A DNA stretch of 11,054 nt from Lunasporangiospora selenospora (GCA_015680635.1 JAABOA010000808.1:335-11388), one strand, 5' to 3'. Counted from the first letter of the stretch, positions 1 to 8,594 are shown. Notes: generated by a model not told the origin, from the sequence alone. Numbers and translations: made by a program.

Positions 1-14
1 AAAAAAAAAAAAAA
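1..14. repeat. poly(A) run at window edge
   Basis: Fourteen consecutive A residues open the window. The broken nuclease gene beside it is on the minus strand, so in its sense direction this is a T run and not a poly(A) tail. It could be the tail of a plus-strand retroelement lying to the left, or simple low-complexity sequence; the edge of the window prevents a decision. Confidence 0.6.
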
Positions 15-794
15 GGCTAGTAGTGAAATCGAATCCAGGTGCAGTGCCTGCCTTGACTAGTCTTGTTTGGCTTGGCTTACCATTCCCATTAAGTCGCTTA
101 ATAATCTTGAAATTTGTTTCTGGACCGAGACTACGAATGTTGCTGGAATAATCGTTTTGCGGCACAATGCATAAAATTGTAAGCTGCTCTCGGGTCAACT
201 TCGTGATGGCGAGAAGACTGTCCATAGTGTAAACGAGAACACGACCTCTACCGATCATTCGCTAGATTGTCTTGACCTTCGCGTAGCCCAGAAAGTCACT
301 GCCTCTAGTCAGTCGCGTGCAATCTGGACGTCGGCCTCCGTCTCATATGCGACTACATCCCAACCGTTTATGCGCAAGTACTTGACAAGTGAGTCTCTCG
401 ATTCAGGAGTTTTTGAAAATGATTCCGTCTAGTGCTTCTGATTGGTGCTGAGTCGCTGGCCCAGACCAGAAATGGCTGTTTCAGCTTTGATCTGCGCCTT
501 GGTCTGCTTCTCAGCTCTCTCGGCCTGGGTCTTTTCCTTCTCCTGTGCCTGGGCGCCGTCAACGTAAACAACGACATCGTCTTTTTCGCCTATCCGACGC
601 AGTTGCGTCTCCACGACGGCATGTGCATCATCCAGGGACTTGGTTCCATACGCCCAGCGAATAGTGGGATTGAATCCCCAGGCAAGGTCGACACGCTTTT
701 TGCCACAGTCTGGCAGCTCGGTGATACCGAGAATTAGATTACCTGAAATGTAACCATGTTTCTTTGTCCATGGCTTGTGGCCATGGACACCCAT
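15..794 (-). pseudogene. XPG/FEN1-superfamily nuclease-like pseudogene, 3'-truncated by the window
   Basis: Read from 794 down, the gene opens MGVHG, matching the invariant MG-x-x-G start of XPG/FEN1 nucleases. It continues through VVVYVDG (the N-domain metal-binding Asp) and an Arg/Glu/Lys-rich stretch. It then shows WDVVAYETEADVQIA (the acidic I-domain motif) and GSDFLGYAKVKTI (second acidic cluster, partly lost). Last comes LTILCIVPQNDYSSNIRSLG, which resembles the FEN1 helix-turn-helix LC-x-x-x-G-x-DY segment. Coding is broken by TAG at 429-431, TGA at 309-311 with a frame change and apparent loss of residues just after, and TAG at 262-264. Family function is structure-specific 5' nuclease activity on DNA; this copy cannot make a complete enzyme. 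The N-terminus is shortened between MGVHG and the first acidic motif compared with FEN1. The match is to remembered motifs, and the exact subfamily is unknown. Confidence 0.8.
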
Positions 795-1059
795 TCTTGA
801 AATGTCGTGAGTGGATGTGAGCTTGAGGAAGGAGAGCCTAATGTGGCCAAAGAATAGTGAAGAATGGCATTAGGCTTTAAACTCGACCTCGCGCAAGCTA
901 CGCTTCAAATCAGATACCCTCTTCAAAGAAACAACGTAATGCTTTGTAGCTTTTGGGGTAATAAACGACATGCATGTCAATGGGGGCATTCTCCAACTAG
1001 AAAAGAAACAGCAGTCGGTGGGTTCAAGGCTGGATGTATACACGCAGAGCTTGAGGCTT

Positions 1060-2560
1060 CCCTCCCAATAAATCGCTGACCCAGCTTGGTGGTGGGGGTA
1101 AGCTAGGCTACCGAGCTGTCCATGACTGGAGTGTTCTCTTCCGTTGCCGACAGACAAGGGCTTTGCCTACCAAGCGTGAGAGTGTCGACTGTGATTGTCG
1201 TGCGCGAATCAGGATGCGTAATTTTGCTGGTCAGGACAAAACTATTGTAGCACTCGCATGAGGACTCTCTTCAAGATTGCTCCTCTTTGCCTCTGGGACG
1301 AAACGAACGCCTGTGGATATACCAGCAGGTCAAGAGTGGACACGAGCGGCCATCCATCCATAGCATGCAACGACTAGACCTCAATTTGGTGACACAGGTA
1401 AGCAACACATGGATGCGAGTAGATTGTAGGAAAACTGATGCTTGTAGTGCATAGTTGGAGACCGATAACGCCCTGGTTATGCCCAGGGGTCTACTGATTT
1501 CGTGGAGTAAAGTACGTTACACACTTTATTGTAACAGTGCGATGTTTTGCCGAGCGTCAAGTCATGGCTCAAAAAGATTGAAAACGAAAGAGGCAAGAAA
1601 ATTGGGTCTACCCAGATGTCAACTAGTAAAGTCTTCATTGGATGGCTAGTAAACTTTTATTCTCTTTATGAAATACTTGCCTTCCCATAGGTGATGAGAG
1701 GCAACATTAGTATTTTCTCTATGGACTCAACCCACGAGGCCTTCAAAGACATTGTGCAATTCGAGAAGAATGATAAAGTACGGAAATATGGTTACTCGTC
1801 AACGGCAAGGACATCCAAAGGAGACATTGCTGCCAGGCAATGCTGGTACGGCTTGAAGATCTGCATTTTTGCTCACCTTGTTGGCAAAGGATAGGGTCAT
1901 TCAGAAAGGCATACCAGTCGCTTTCTTGATATGTTCGTCTGAATAGCATTGGCTGCGATGGTTGAAGGATAGTTGCAATCTCAGACCCAATGCATTTATG
2001 GTGGGCTGTGCCATCACTGAATCTACGGCCATTGAGGGCATATTTCCTCACGCCAGGATGTTTTATTGCGATTTTCATGTCGCTCAGTTATAGACTGAAA
2101 ATGCAGGATGATGAGGCAAATATTGAAAAAAAGTTCGCATAGCTCAGTCATCCGTTGAACAGAATCGCCAGTGGGCATAATTTAAAGCGCGCTTTCCCAC
2201 TGCAACCACAATGATTTCGTACAGATGGGAATATCGAACGCTGGGCGGTTTATCATCGAATGGTGAAGCATCACTGAGCACAGCACAGAATGACCATGAG
2301 TAGCCAATCTGACCTAAATATGATGACCAGGAGGTTGCCACCAACAACCAGATTGAATCTTGGCACAAAACACTGAAGCAGGTGCACATGGGCCGCAAAC
2401 GAAGGATGCGAGCAGACACCCTGCTTTACCTTTTACAAGGAGTCGTTGATATGGACTTCAGTCAAGATCCGTACTGGACTAGAACCACTCCCGCACTCAA
2501 CCCAGACAAGTCAAGAAAAGCCAAGGCAGACGAGATCCCATATGGGCGCGTATTATCCAT
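1060..2560 (+). pseudogene. MULE transposase pseudogene, N-terminal and DDE-core part
   Basis: Around 1121-1258 the frame reads HDWSVLFRCRQ and later RIRMRNFAGQDKT, like the FAR1/MULE zinc-binding N-terminus. After a frame change it reads HSHEDSLQD and RLWIYQQVKSG up to 1397, where a GTAAGC donor-like site follows. About 1470-1860 carries LPSVKSWLKKIENERG and FSMDSTHEAF, the latter holding the first catalytic Asp (1724-1726). From 1857 another frame carries GIPVAFLICSSE, FMVGCAITESTAIEGIFPHA and CDFHVAQL. The second catalytic Asp is replaced by Gly (2004-2006). TNNQIESWHKTLK supplies the catalytic Glu (2355-2357), followed by RADTLLYLLQGVVDMDF. Stops interrupt at 1248, 1508, 1532, 1688, 1944, 2091, 2109, 2112, 2124, 2178, 2301 and 2310. 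The family performs cut-and-paste transposition; this copy is dead. Confidence 0.82.
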
Positions 2561-2564
2561 GACA

Positions 2565-3076
2565 CCAATGGCGCACGAAAAAAGGGTTGTTTGAAATGTC
2601 TTACAAGAAAGGGGATAAGAGACAACCCAGGACAGAGCTGATCTCTTTTGTATGACACATGATATGGACATAGTAGGAGTCCAGGAGACGAATGCAGACA
2701 GAGCAAGGGAGAAAAATCTACTTTCTAAAGATCAGTTCTCACAGTATCGAGGTCTGTGGAGTTCTGGTATTGATAGGACGCGCGGGAGTGGGACAAGGTT
2801 GTTAATCCACAAGCTCTGGTTTAAATTCCTAATCGGAATAGAGAAAGATGAGAATGGACGAGGAGTCACAGCGCTTTTTGGTTTCAAAACTGGCTTCCGA
2901 TTAGATGTTGTAAACTGCTACATATCACCACGATCCACCCCCAAGAAAGAGCAAGAAAGAATTGAGCAGTGGGTGGAAATGCAAGTTGACAAACATAGAT
3001 TCAACCATTTTCATGTAGTCACACTGGGGGGTTTCAATGGTGTCCTGAATCCTTAATCTCTAGATCGCTGTCAAGT
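2565..3076 (+). pseudogene. LINE-type endonuclease (EEP/AP-endonuclease-like) fragment
   Basis: In one frame the segment reads a probable domain opening with NV at 2595 (just after TGA at 2592-2594), TAA at 2616-2618, then an open stretch 2619-3053. That stretch contains MDIVGVQETN, with the catalytic Glu of the exonuclease-endonuclease-phosphatase fold, then RGSGTRLLIH, VNCYISPRST and VVTLGGFNGVLNP. The family motif is GDFN, so the catalytic Asp is Gly here. TAA at 3054-3056 interrupts what would continue SLDRC. In non-LTR retrotransposons this domain nicks target DNA to prime reverse transcription. Only about two thirds of the domain is present. There is no reverse transcriptase, no SDH motif and no poly(A) tail, so it is a partial, dead copy. 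Confidence 0.8.
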
Positions 3077-3535
3077 CTTTCAGCTTACCCCATGTCGAAT
3101 ACAGTGTTCATTTCAAGCCAACAGAGGGTCTGAAGATGAGTGAACCGGAAGGGCTCCTTCAGTCATGCACATGCCCCGATAACCAAAGGCGCCAGAGACC
3201 ATGTAAGCACATGTACCTTATCAAACGGCTGAACAAGTACACATATGTTGACCACTATTATCACCCCAAGAAAAAGATGCGGTCATGACGATATCCTGCC
3301 TTCCACCAAATGTTATCCCTGGTGGTTTCCTTCTGTCACTCTTCAAGAGCTGTGTGTTCAACAGGCAAGAGAGTGAAAAGAGGAAAAGTGTAGGCAGGAG
3401 GGAGAGAAGACAGAAGCATTTGCTGACTGCGAGAGGGAAGCAATCATTCTTTGGCAACGACTTGCCATGTCTCTTGGCAATAAGCAGTTTGAAGTACATC
3501 CAAAACTGTCGCCAGTCTGAGAAGTGTAGTCCATG
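3064..3535 (+). pseudogene. SWIM zinc finger and C-terminal helix of the MULE pseudogene
   Basis: From 3064 the frame reads IAVKSFSLPHVEYSVHFKP, then EGLLQSCTCPD and RPCKHMYLIKRL. The Cys/His pattern C-x-C-x9-C-x-H (codons at 3166, 3172, 3202, 3208) is the SWIM signature, typical downstream of the DDE core in MULE transposases. This frame stops at 3286-3288. A second frame then continues about 3287-3530 with LQELCVQQARE, a charged helix rich in Glu, Lys and Gln, and REAIILWQRLAMSLGNKQF. It is interrupted by TGA at 3374 and 3518 and TAG at 3527. SWIM fingers bind DNA or protein. The piece is the likely C-terminal half of the transposase that starts near 1060, now separated from it by an endonuclease fragment. 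Confidence 0.8.
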
Positions 3536-3586
3536 ATTCAGAAGGCTTGCCCGAAGCCCGTGAGATGTTCATTTTACAGATTTCCC

Positions 3587-3592
3587 TTTATT
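3587..3592 (-). promoter_or_regulatory. Candidate polyadenylation signal of ATP7
   Basis: The minus strand reads AATAAA about 54 bases past the ATP7 stop codon, a usual distance for a 3' end signal. It lies between ATP7 and the end of the transposase remnant on the other strand, so the two would overlap little if transcribed. Confidence 0.4.
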
Positions 3593-3645
3593 TCCAAAGC
3601 AGCCAAACCCAAAAACGGAAATTGGTGCTCAAATGCGCGGCATCA

Positions 3646-5170
3646 TTAGAAGAGAGTGACATAGCCGAACTTCTCGTTGTAGCCCTTGGTGTTCCACTTG
3701 CCCTTGGCCAACAAGGCATCGACCTTCTCGGCAATCTCGGGGCGAGACTTGAGGACATCATCGACCTAGAAGATTGTCATATATTCATAAAAAAAAGGGG
3801 GCGGATAAAGCAATGCGTCAGTAAAAGATGTGCAAGTGTGTTCCGATTCTTGGTGTTCCAGCGCTGCATTCTCTCTAATATCCTTTGACATGGTCCCGGG
3901 TACTCGCAACGATATTTGTTTCGAGTAAACATTGACAAAAGACGGGTTTGGTCGTAAGAACATTCAAAACCATCTGCCAAAATGCCCACTACAATCCAAA
4001 AAAAAAGAGATGACATCTCTACATCTCGTCGAGACCACTACAGCCGCCCTGAAAAAGGGTCTGATCCAGGATCCAGCTATGATTGGCCAACTCGACTAGC
4101 ATATCCATGTATTTTCCTGCCTTTTGTGCCACTTCACCCTACAATCCTCAAACACATTGGTGTTGAAACAATGGCAGAAACGAACAAACAAACAAATAAA
4201 TAAACAAAATGGCAACATACAGTGAGCTCCTCAATGGGGCGAGAGGTCTCGATGTTCTTCAAGGTAGCCTGGAGGTCAGCGAGCTCAGACTCGACCTTGG
4301 AAGCGGTCGACTTGGCACGCTCAAGCTATTAAAGATTTGTAAAGATGACAAGTAGTTTGTTAGATATGAGATGTCTGGACTGATCTGTCAAATAAGAGTC
4401 GAGAGAGCGCGTCGTGGATGACCAATTTTCGCGCTTAGTTAAATAAAATCATGTGGAGCAAAGGAGATTTAAAAAGGGCATGTTGATCCTCGGAAGTGAA
4501 TTCGAACAAATGGGAAAATAATAATAATAAACAAGTGCCAGGTAGAAAAAGATCAAGATCGGGTCGAGATGATGGAAAAAAAAGAGATCCATTTCCCTGT
4601 AGATCAAAAAGACGTCAGTGCTTGTCGCCTCGATAGATGAAAAGAATGATGATTCCCAAGTGACGTTAAAGTGATTCGAGGCCTAGTCGATCCCGATCGA
4701 TGTCCCGATGAGTTGGTTGATCCAGAAATGTCTGGGAAAGATTCGATGAAAATGATGGTGGGGGGAGATGGTGATGAAAATAGGAACCAAATTGGCGCGT
4801 GAATGGTGAAGGGAGAGAGAAAGAGAGAGAGAGGTGGGTGAGATGGATGGGGAGGAGAGGAGGGACATACAGCCTTGACCTCGACAGCCTCGATCGACTT
4901 GATCTGGGTCTGGACGTCGTAGGTGGTGGGCTTGAAGGACTTGAAGGACTTCTCGATCTCATCAACGATGGCCTGGTTCTTGAGGACCTTGCGGTACTGT
5001 GCAAAGTCAACGGCGGTCTTCTGCTCCTTGAGATCGGAGAGAATGCGGCGAGCCTCCTCGTTGCGCTTGCGGAAAGCGGTCAGAGCAGCAACGGTCTCGG
5101 CCTTGAGACCGAGGGAGGTGGACAACTTGGTCCAGTCAATATGAGCAGCAGCGGCCTTGACAGCAGACAT
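3646..5170 (-). CDS. ATP7: Mitochondrial F1Fo ATP synthase subunit d (peripheral stalk), three exons
   Basis: Exons are 5170-4871 (100 codons), 4325-4221 (35 codons) and 3765-3646 (39 codons plus TAA), joined in phase 0 with GTATGT donors and TAG acceptors. The product is 174 residues, the same length as yeast Atp7. Motifs match subunit d: IDWTKL near residue 12, [10 protein letters not shown] near 48, [12 protein letters not shown] near 70, a long heptad-like middle, [11 protein letters not shown] near 128-138, and a C-terminal [13 protein letters not shown]. Subunit d is part of the peripheral stalk that holds F1 against the rotating rotor at the inner membrane. The start at 5170 is chosen because [13 protein letters not shown] aligns with the yeast start. 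An upstream in-frame ATG at 5290 with no intervening stop would add 40 unlike residues. Fungal subunit d usually has no long cleaved presequence. The gene appears intact. Confidence 0.96.
3766..4220 (-). other. ATP7: ATP7 intron 2 (455 nt)
   Basis: It begins GTATGT at 4220 and ends CTAG at 3766, between codons. It is long for a fungal intron. It holds an AAAC/AAAT-type tract at 4182-4210 but no recognisable open frame or RNA gene on either strand. Confidence 0.9.
4182..4210. repeat. AAAC/AAAT-type low-complexity tract
   Basis: Tandem four-base units (CAAA then TAAA) lie just inside the donor end of ATP7 intron 2. This is a simple-sequence repeat with no other visible role. Confidence 0.75.
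4326..4870 (-). other. ATP7: ATP7 intron 1 (545 nt)
   Basis: It begins GTATGT at 4870 and ends AATAG at 4326, between codons. A GA-rich tract at 4808-4863 (CT-rich in the gene's direction) directly follows the donor. Open frames running through it in line with exon 1 are read-through shadows rich in Ser, Pro and His. No RNA gene was recognised. Confidence 0.9.
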
Positions 5171-5686
5171 GATGGAGAGAGAGGAGAGGATGGATTGATG
5201 GTAAGGAAGGGGGACCTTCGCTTCACCACGGAAGAGGCTCAAAATCGAGAAAACAAGAAAATTCCGTACATCCCAACCTAGTTCCGTCACCGAAATCGTA
5301 TGGGCTTAAACCATCGAAAATTGAAAGGAAATAATGACCATCGAACTTGTAGCACACCTCCGCTCCCACAGTGTTCCTAGCAGACAAGAGTTTCTATCCC
5401 AGTCCAGACAAATTAATACTCTGTTATGGTTGCACTCCCTCCCTTCATCCCTCCTTTGCGAACTGCCCTGACTAGGCACCATGATCAAATCAAACCTTGC
5501 AGATCCAGATTCTCAGTGTAAACTGTACAGTTAGATTAGGTGTCATATTATTTGGATAGCCAATGGTGATATACAAGACAAAAAATAAACTATTCAAATA
5601 GTCAAGATATTTGGATAAAAGATCCGGCCCATGCGAGTACTGTTGGAATCTTTTGCCATTATTTCATAATCAAGATCCTTTAGAGT
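5171..5686. other. Gap between ATP7 and the upstream membrane-protein gene
   Basis: Both flanking genes are on the minus strand, so these 516 bases must hold the 3' end of the upstream gene and the promoter and leader of ATP7. Just ahead of the ATP7 start the minus strand is rich in CT runs (about 5171-5200), common in fungal leaders. No clear TATA box, RNA gene or further coding exon was seen. Confidence 0.6.
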
Positions 5687-7391
5687 TTACTCTTCGATCA
5701 ATGGATCGAATCCGTAGGCTGGAAAGATGGTCCCCCAATGGTAACAAGAACAAGCCAATAAAGAACAATGAAAAAAAAATCAGTATATCGATCCGCAAAA
5801 CATACTGTCGATTGGCTTTTAAAGTATCACAACAATAACCTCTTACCCATAATCCCCTGCATGTAACATCCGAGCACGATTCCGCCGCCGACACGCGAGA
5901 CCCAGTGGTCAAATCTTGTAAAGAATGCCAGGATATAAAACAGTTGCCAATGGTGGGGATGGAAATATCCTGCGGTAGTGACTGTCCACACGTACGGATT
6001 ATAAGGAGGAAGGACAACGGCTGGTTCGGCAATTTCTATTGAGGTCGTTGTTGCTGCAGGCTCTGTGCGCTGCGGCTGACCATTGATGTCAGTTAACTCA
6101 TTGACATCTCCTAAAGTATCAACGGGAGATGATCGAGTGGGATTGGGTATATATGGTTGACAAAGGTTATGGATAGTGTCGCCCGATGCGGTTGTGGGAG
6201 CAACATTAGTCGGAGCCAATGTGCCGGAAGGGCCAGATGAGCCGGGGAGAGAAGTTTGAGATTGTTGAGAGTGGTTAGTATCGCTGTTTATGTCTAATGC
6301 TCTAACGAGATGATCATTGCTCCCGGTGCGACTGGCAAAATTGCTCTGACTGCTGTATGGTGTATCCATTCCGCATGGTCCCACTGGTATGGCCACTGTA
6401 CCTGCTGCTTGTGCAGCCGCTACAGCTTTGTTCTGGTCAGTAGATGCAGCAGGATCAATTGCTGGCTGCTTTTGAGCTTCTTGTGCTGCTGCTGCTGCTG
6501 CTGCGAGTTGCTCTTGTTGTTTCTTGGCCTTGCGTGTCAAGACGGCATTTGATCGCTTCCATTTGAGATGAAGAATCCACTTGTAGACCTTGGACAAACC
6601 CAATAGATCATTGTTTTGTTGCTTGTAGCATGCGTATCCGATCAAGGTCAGGGCGGCAGGGATGAGGAGTCCCAAGAGATAGTATCCGACAAAGCCTGGT
6701 ACAGTGCGAGTGAGAACAACTCCCAAGTAGATGTGATAGGCGGCAAAGGCAAGAACGACTGCGGTTGCACCTGCAAAGAGAGCATACATTCCAAACGGCC
6801 AAGACTTCCATGATGGCAGGGAGGTCTTTGCGAAAGGGAGTTCTGCAATGAGCTATTGTGAGAAGAGGGTGGGAGGAGGTAGAGAGTGAGAGGGAGGAAG
6901 AACCAAGTGTTGACCACAACTGTTGTCAAGAGGTGCTACTGTAGTACCGAATACAATGGCCATGTGATCCAGAATGCAAGGATAGTTATCCAGCTAAATC
7001 AAGGGGTGAAGAAGCAAGCTTGGTCAATGCTCAATGAATGAGAGAGTGTGTGAGAGAGAAAAAGAGGAGAACTCCAAGTGTCTCCCCTTGAACTACATCA
7101 TTGGAGGACTGCTGGATCTCAGAATGCACTTTACTTGAGCGTCTGGGCATAGTTGCCAAAGATAAAGACGATGAGACCATAAGAGGTTGCATGGAGGATA
7201 TCCTGGTAGTGGCGTGCAGGTCTTTTAGCCCGGTGCTCCCAATCAAATATGGTGGCGACAAAGACATAGGTCGGATAGGGAATAAGAACAGTGGCCAGCA
7301 TGAAGTAAATGAAGCGGATGGGGTCAAAGGACCCAACCCAATTGGTCATGCCGCACAGGGCATAATCCGGTTCCATCGGTTCCCAGCCCAT
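5687..7391 (-). CDS. Unrecognised multipass membrane protein, 446 residues, four exons
   Basis: Exons inferred by frame and splice signals are 7391-7135, 6993-6948, 6852-5847 and 5718-5687. Donors are GTAAAG, GTACTA and GTAAGA; acceptors are TTTAG, AATAG and TTCCAG. They join with matching phases into exactly 447 codons including TAA. The start MGWEPMEPDYALCG at 7391 follows GTAAA. Hydrophobic segments lie near residues 26-48, 71-100, 123-148 and 156-179. A basic stretch with about seven alanines follows, then a roughly 180-residue Ser/Thr/Pro/Gln-rich linker. The C-terminus is hydrophobic, with HPHHW (about 399-403), FFTRFDHW and a Gly-rich segment ending MAYGFDPLIEE. This layout suggests several N-terminal membrane helices, a disordered loop, and a conserved C-terminal membrane module with a His cluster. 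I do not recognise the family and assign no function. Exon 3 is secure; the 46-nt and 32-nt exons are predictions. Confidence 0.8.
6484..6504 (-). repeat. (GCA)7 trinucleotide repeat encoding polyalanine
   Basis: Seven perfect TGC units on the plus strand are seven GCA (Ala) codons within exon 3 of the membrane-protein gene, just after a Lys/Gln-rich stretch. The tract may vary in length between strains. Confidence 0.9.
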
Positions 7392-7534
7392 TTTACGGTA
7401 AATATTTTGAGGAGGAGGAGGAAAGGGAGACGGATGTGAGATGGAGAGAAAAGAGGGTACGCGAGATAAAGAGAAAGAAGGTGCGAGGGTGCGAGTGTGT
7501 GGGTGTGGGTGTGGGTGAAGGCGGGATAGAGATG

Positions 7535-7595
7535 AAAAGGAAAGAGAGAAAGAGAAAGAGAGAAAGAGAGAAAGAGAAAAAGAGAAAGGAAAAAG
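7535..7595. repeat. GA-rich microsatellite (GAAA/GAGA units)
   Basis: Repeated GAAAGA/GAGAAA units on the plus strand form a polypyrimidine run in the sense of the membrane-protein gene, about 145-205 bases before its ATG. Such tracts are common in fungal promoters and leaders. Here it lies in the shared divergent region. Confidence 0.75.
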
Positions 7596-8253
7596 ACGAG
7601 CAGATGGATGGAATGGACTGATAAGGTCAGCACTGGGCGGACATTCGGAGTAGCTTAAAGCTGTCGTCTCTTCTTTGTCTTGCGCCTTGTCCCTACCCAG
7701 TTGGAGTACTCTGTACACTAAAAAAAAGGGAATGGGGGCTGCAGGCTTGAGATCAGGAACAAATGCCGGGTGTCCGAATGAGCCTAATCTTGGACGGGAA
7801 GAGGGGGGTCATGCGGGTTACCCGTGGAGAGAGAACTCTGATGCATCAAGATGACAGCCAAGAGGAAATGAATCTCCATTTCTCCAGCTGACTGAATCGT
7901 TTCATATCGATGGCTCTGGGCAAATGCCTGATTTTCGTCTGCGACTCGGATACGTCAAACACTGTTGGGATAACGGTTGGGCTAGTCTCGACAGGAGCAA
8001 TTGAGTGTCTCTGTCAGAACAAGAATGACTCTATGGAGCCACATTGGCGTCCAGCACGGCAAGGGGGCCAGACATGCTGCCTTCTCTTTTATTGCGCGTG
8101 GCCAAGATACTGGTGTCATCACCGACAACTGCAGGGACATGTCAGGGGGGAGGCGTTATGGCCGAGCCGCATGACCCAGCCGCACTCATTTTCTTTGTGG
8201 GGTGCGAAATAAAGAGGGCAGACCTCTGTAAAACAAAAAAGACAATCTTCCCA

Positions 8254-8266
8254 CGGATCTGATCCG
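8254..8266. repeat. Short perfect inverted repeat CGGATC-T-GATCCG
   Basis: Six-base arms flank a single T, about 80 bases ahead of the probable leader-intron donor of the dehydratase gene. Palindromes with CGG ends are typical of sites bound by dimeric zinc-cluster regulators, but no factor can be named. It could be chance. Confidence 0.35.
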
Positions 8267-8344
8267 CGAGCTGGATCTCCTTTATTCCATCAACTCTTCT
8301 CCCATCTCCCATCCATCAACACTTTCTCTCCTCCTCTACCATCG

Positions 8345-8594
8345 GTAAGCGAGTCTTTTCCCCCCCTCTTTTCCTATCCTCTTTTTACTCGTTGATTGTT
8401 TGGATCCTGGTCACATTCATGCTATCCCGTACATCATTTGCCTGCAAGCAAGTTCCGTCCATTGCCCACTCTTCATTCACACGGCTAACATCTCAACTGT
8501 TGAATCGCTCTCGCAACACTCCATCTCTCTCCTTCCACGCTGCCGCCTCTTCTGCCTCCCCTATCGACCCGACATCTCCCAAAAAGTCTTTCAG
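8345..8594 (+). other. Probable leader intron of the dehydratase gene (250 nt)
   Basis: GTAAGC at 8345 and a pyrimidine-rich TCTTTCAG ending at 8594 bracket a leader intron that would place the ATG at 8599 only four bases into the next exon. The internal intron of the same gene uses the same GTAAGC donor. If the segment is kept in the transcript, an ATG at 8419 opens a frame that runs directly into the enzyme. Confidence 0.6.

Larger units (their letters stand above)
1060..3535 (+). mobile_element. Decayed MULE-type DNA transposon coding region with an embedded LINE endonuclease fragment
   Basis: The span holds, in order on the plus strand, a MULE transposase N-terminus and DDE core (about 1060-2560), a LINE-type EEP endonuclease piece (about 2565-3070), then the SWIM finger and C-terminal helix (about 3064-3535). 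The MULE order (zinc-binding region, DDE, SWIM) is the family order, so the two outer parts are probably one interrupted gene. No terminal inverted repeats or target duplications were recognised by eye. The 3' limit lies only about 110 bases from the ATP7 stop codon on the opposite strand. Outer limits are approximate. Confidence 0.75.
7392..8344. other. Divergent intergenic region between the membrane-protein and dehydratase genes
   Basis: The flanking genes point away from each other, so about 950 bases carry both promoters. The half near the membrane-protein gene contains a GT-rich patch (about 7490-7520) and a GA-rich tract (about 7535-7595). The half near the dehydratase gene ends in a CT-rich leader (about 8275-8343). 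Open frames seen here have no recognisable motifs. No RNA gene was found. Confidence 0.6.

Noticed and set aside
864-1157. Open frames on both strands between the nuclease and MULE remnants
   Set aside because: No convincing domain motif; the plus frame may include the extreme N-terminus of the transposase (about 1020-1079), but this is too weak to call.
1743-2078. Minus-strand open frame of 111 codons
   Set aside because: It overlaps the plus-strand MULE DDE core, whose motifs (GIPVAF, FPHARMFYCDFHVAQ) are far stronger; the minus frame is a shadow.
2144-2419. Minus-strand open frame of 91 codons
   Set aside because: It lies opposite the TNNQIESWH region of the transposase and has no recognisable motif.
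4799-5281. Plus-strand open frame of 160 codons opposite ATP7 exon 1
   Set aside because: It mirrors the codon pattern of exon 1 and is Gly/Leu-rich without motifs; an antisense shadow.
7131-7718. Extending the membrane-protein gene upstream to 7718
   Set aside because: The added residues are translated CT-rich and GT-rich simple sequence (Ser, Leu, Phe, Pro, His runs), typical of an untranslated leader.
7910-8262. Two overlapping plus-strand open frames in the divergent intergenic region
   Set aside because: Odd composition (Cys/Trp-rich), no motif, and no intron or start context supporting a gene.
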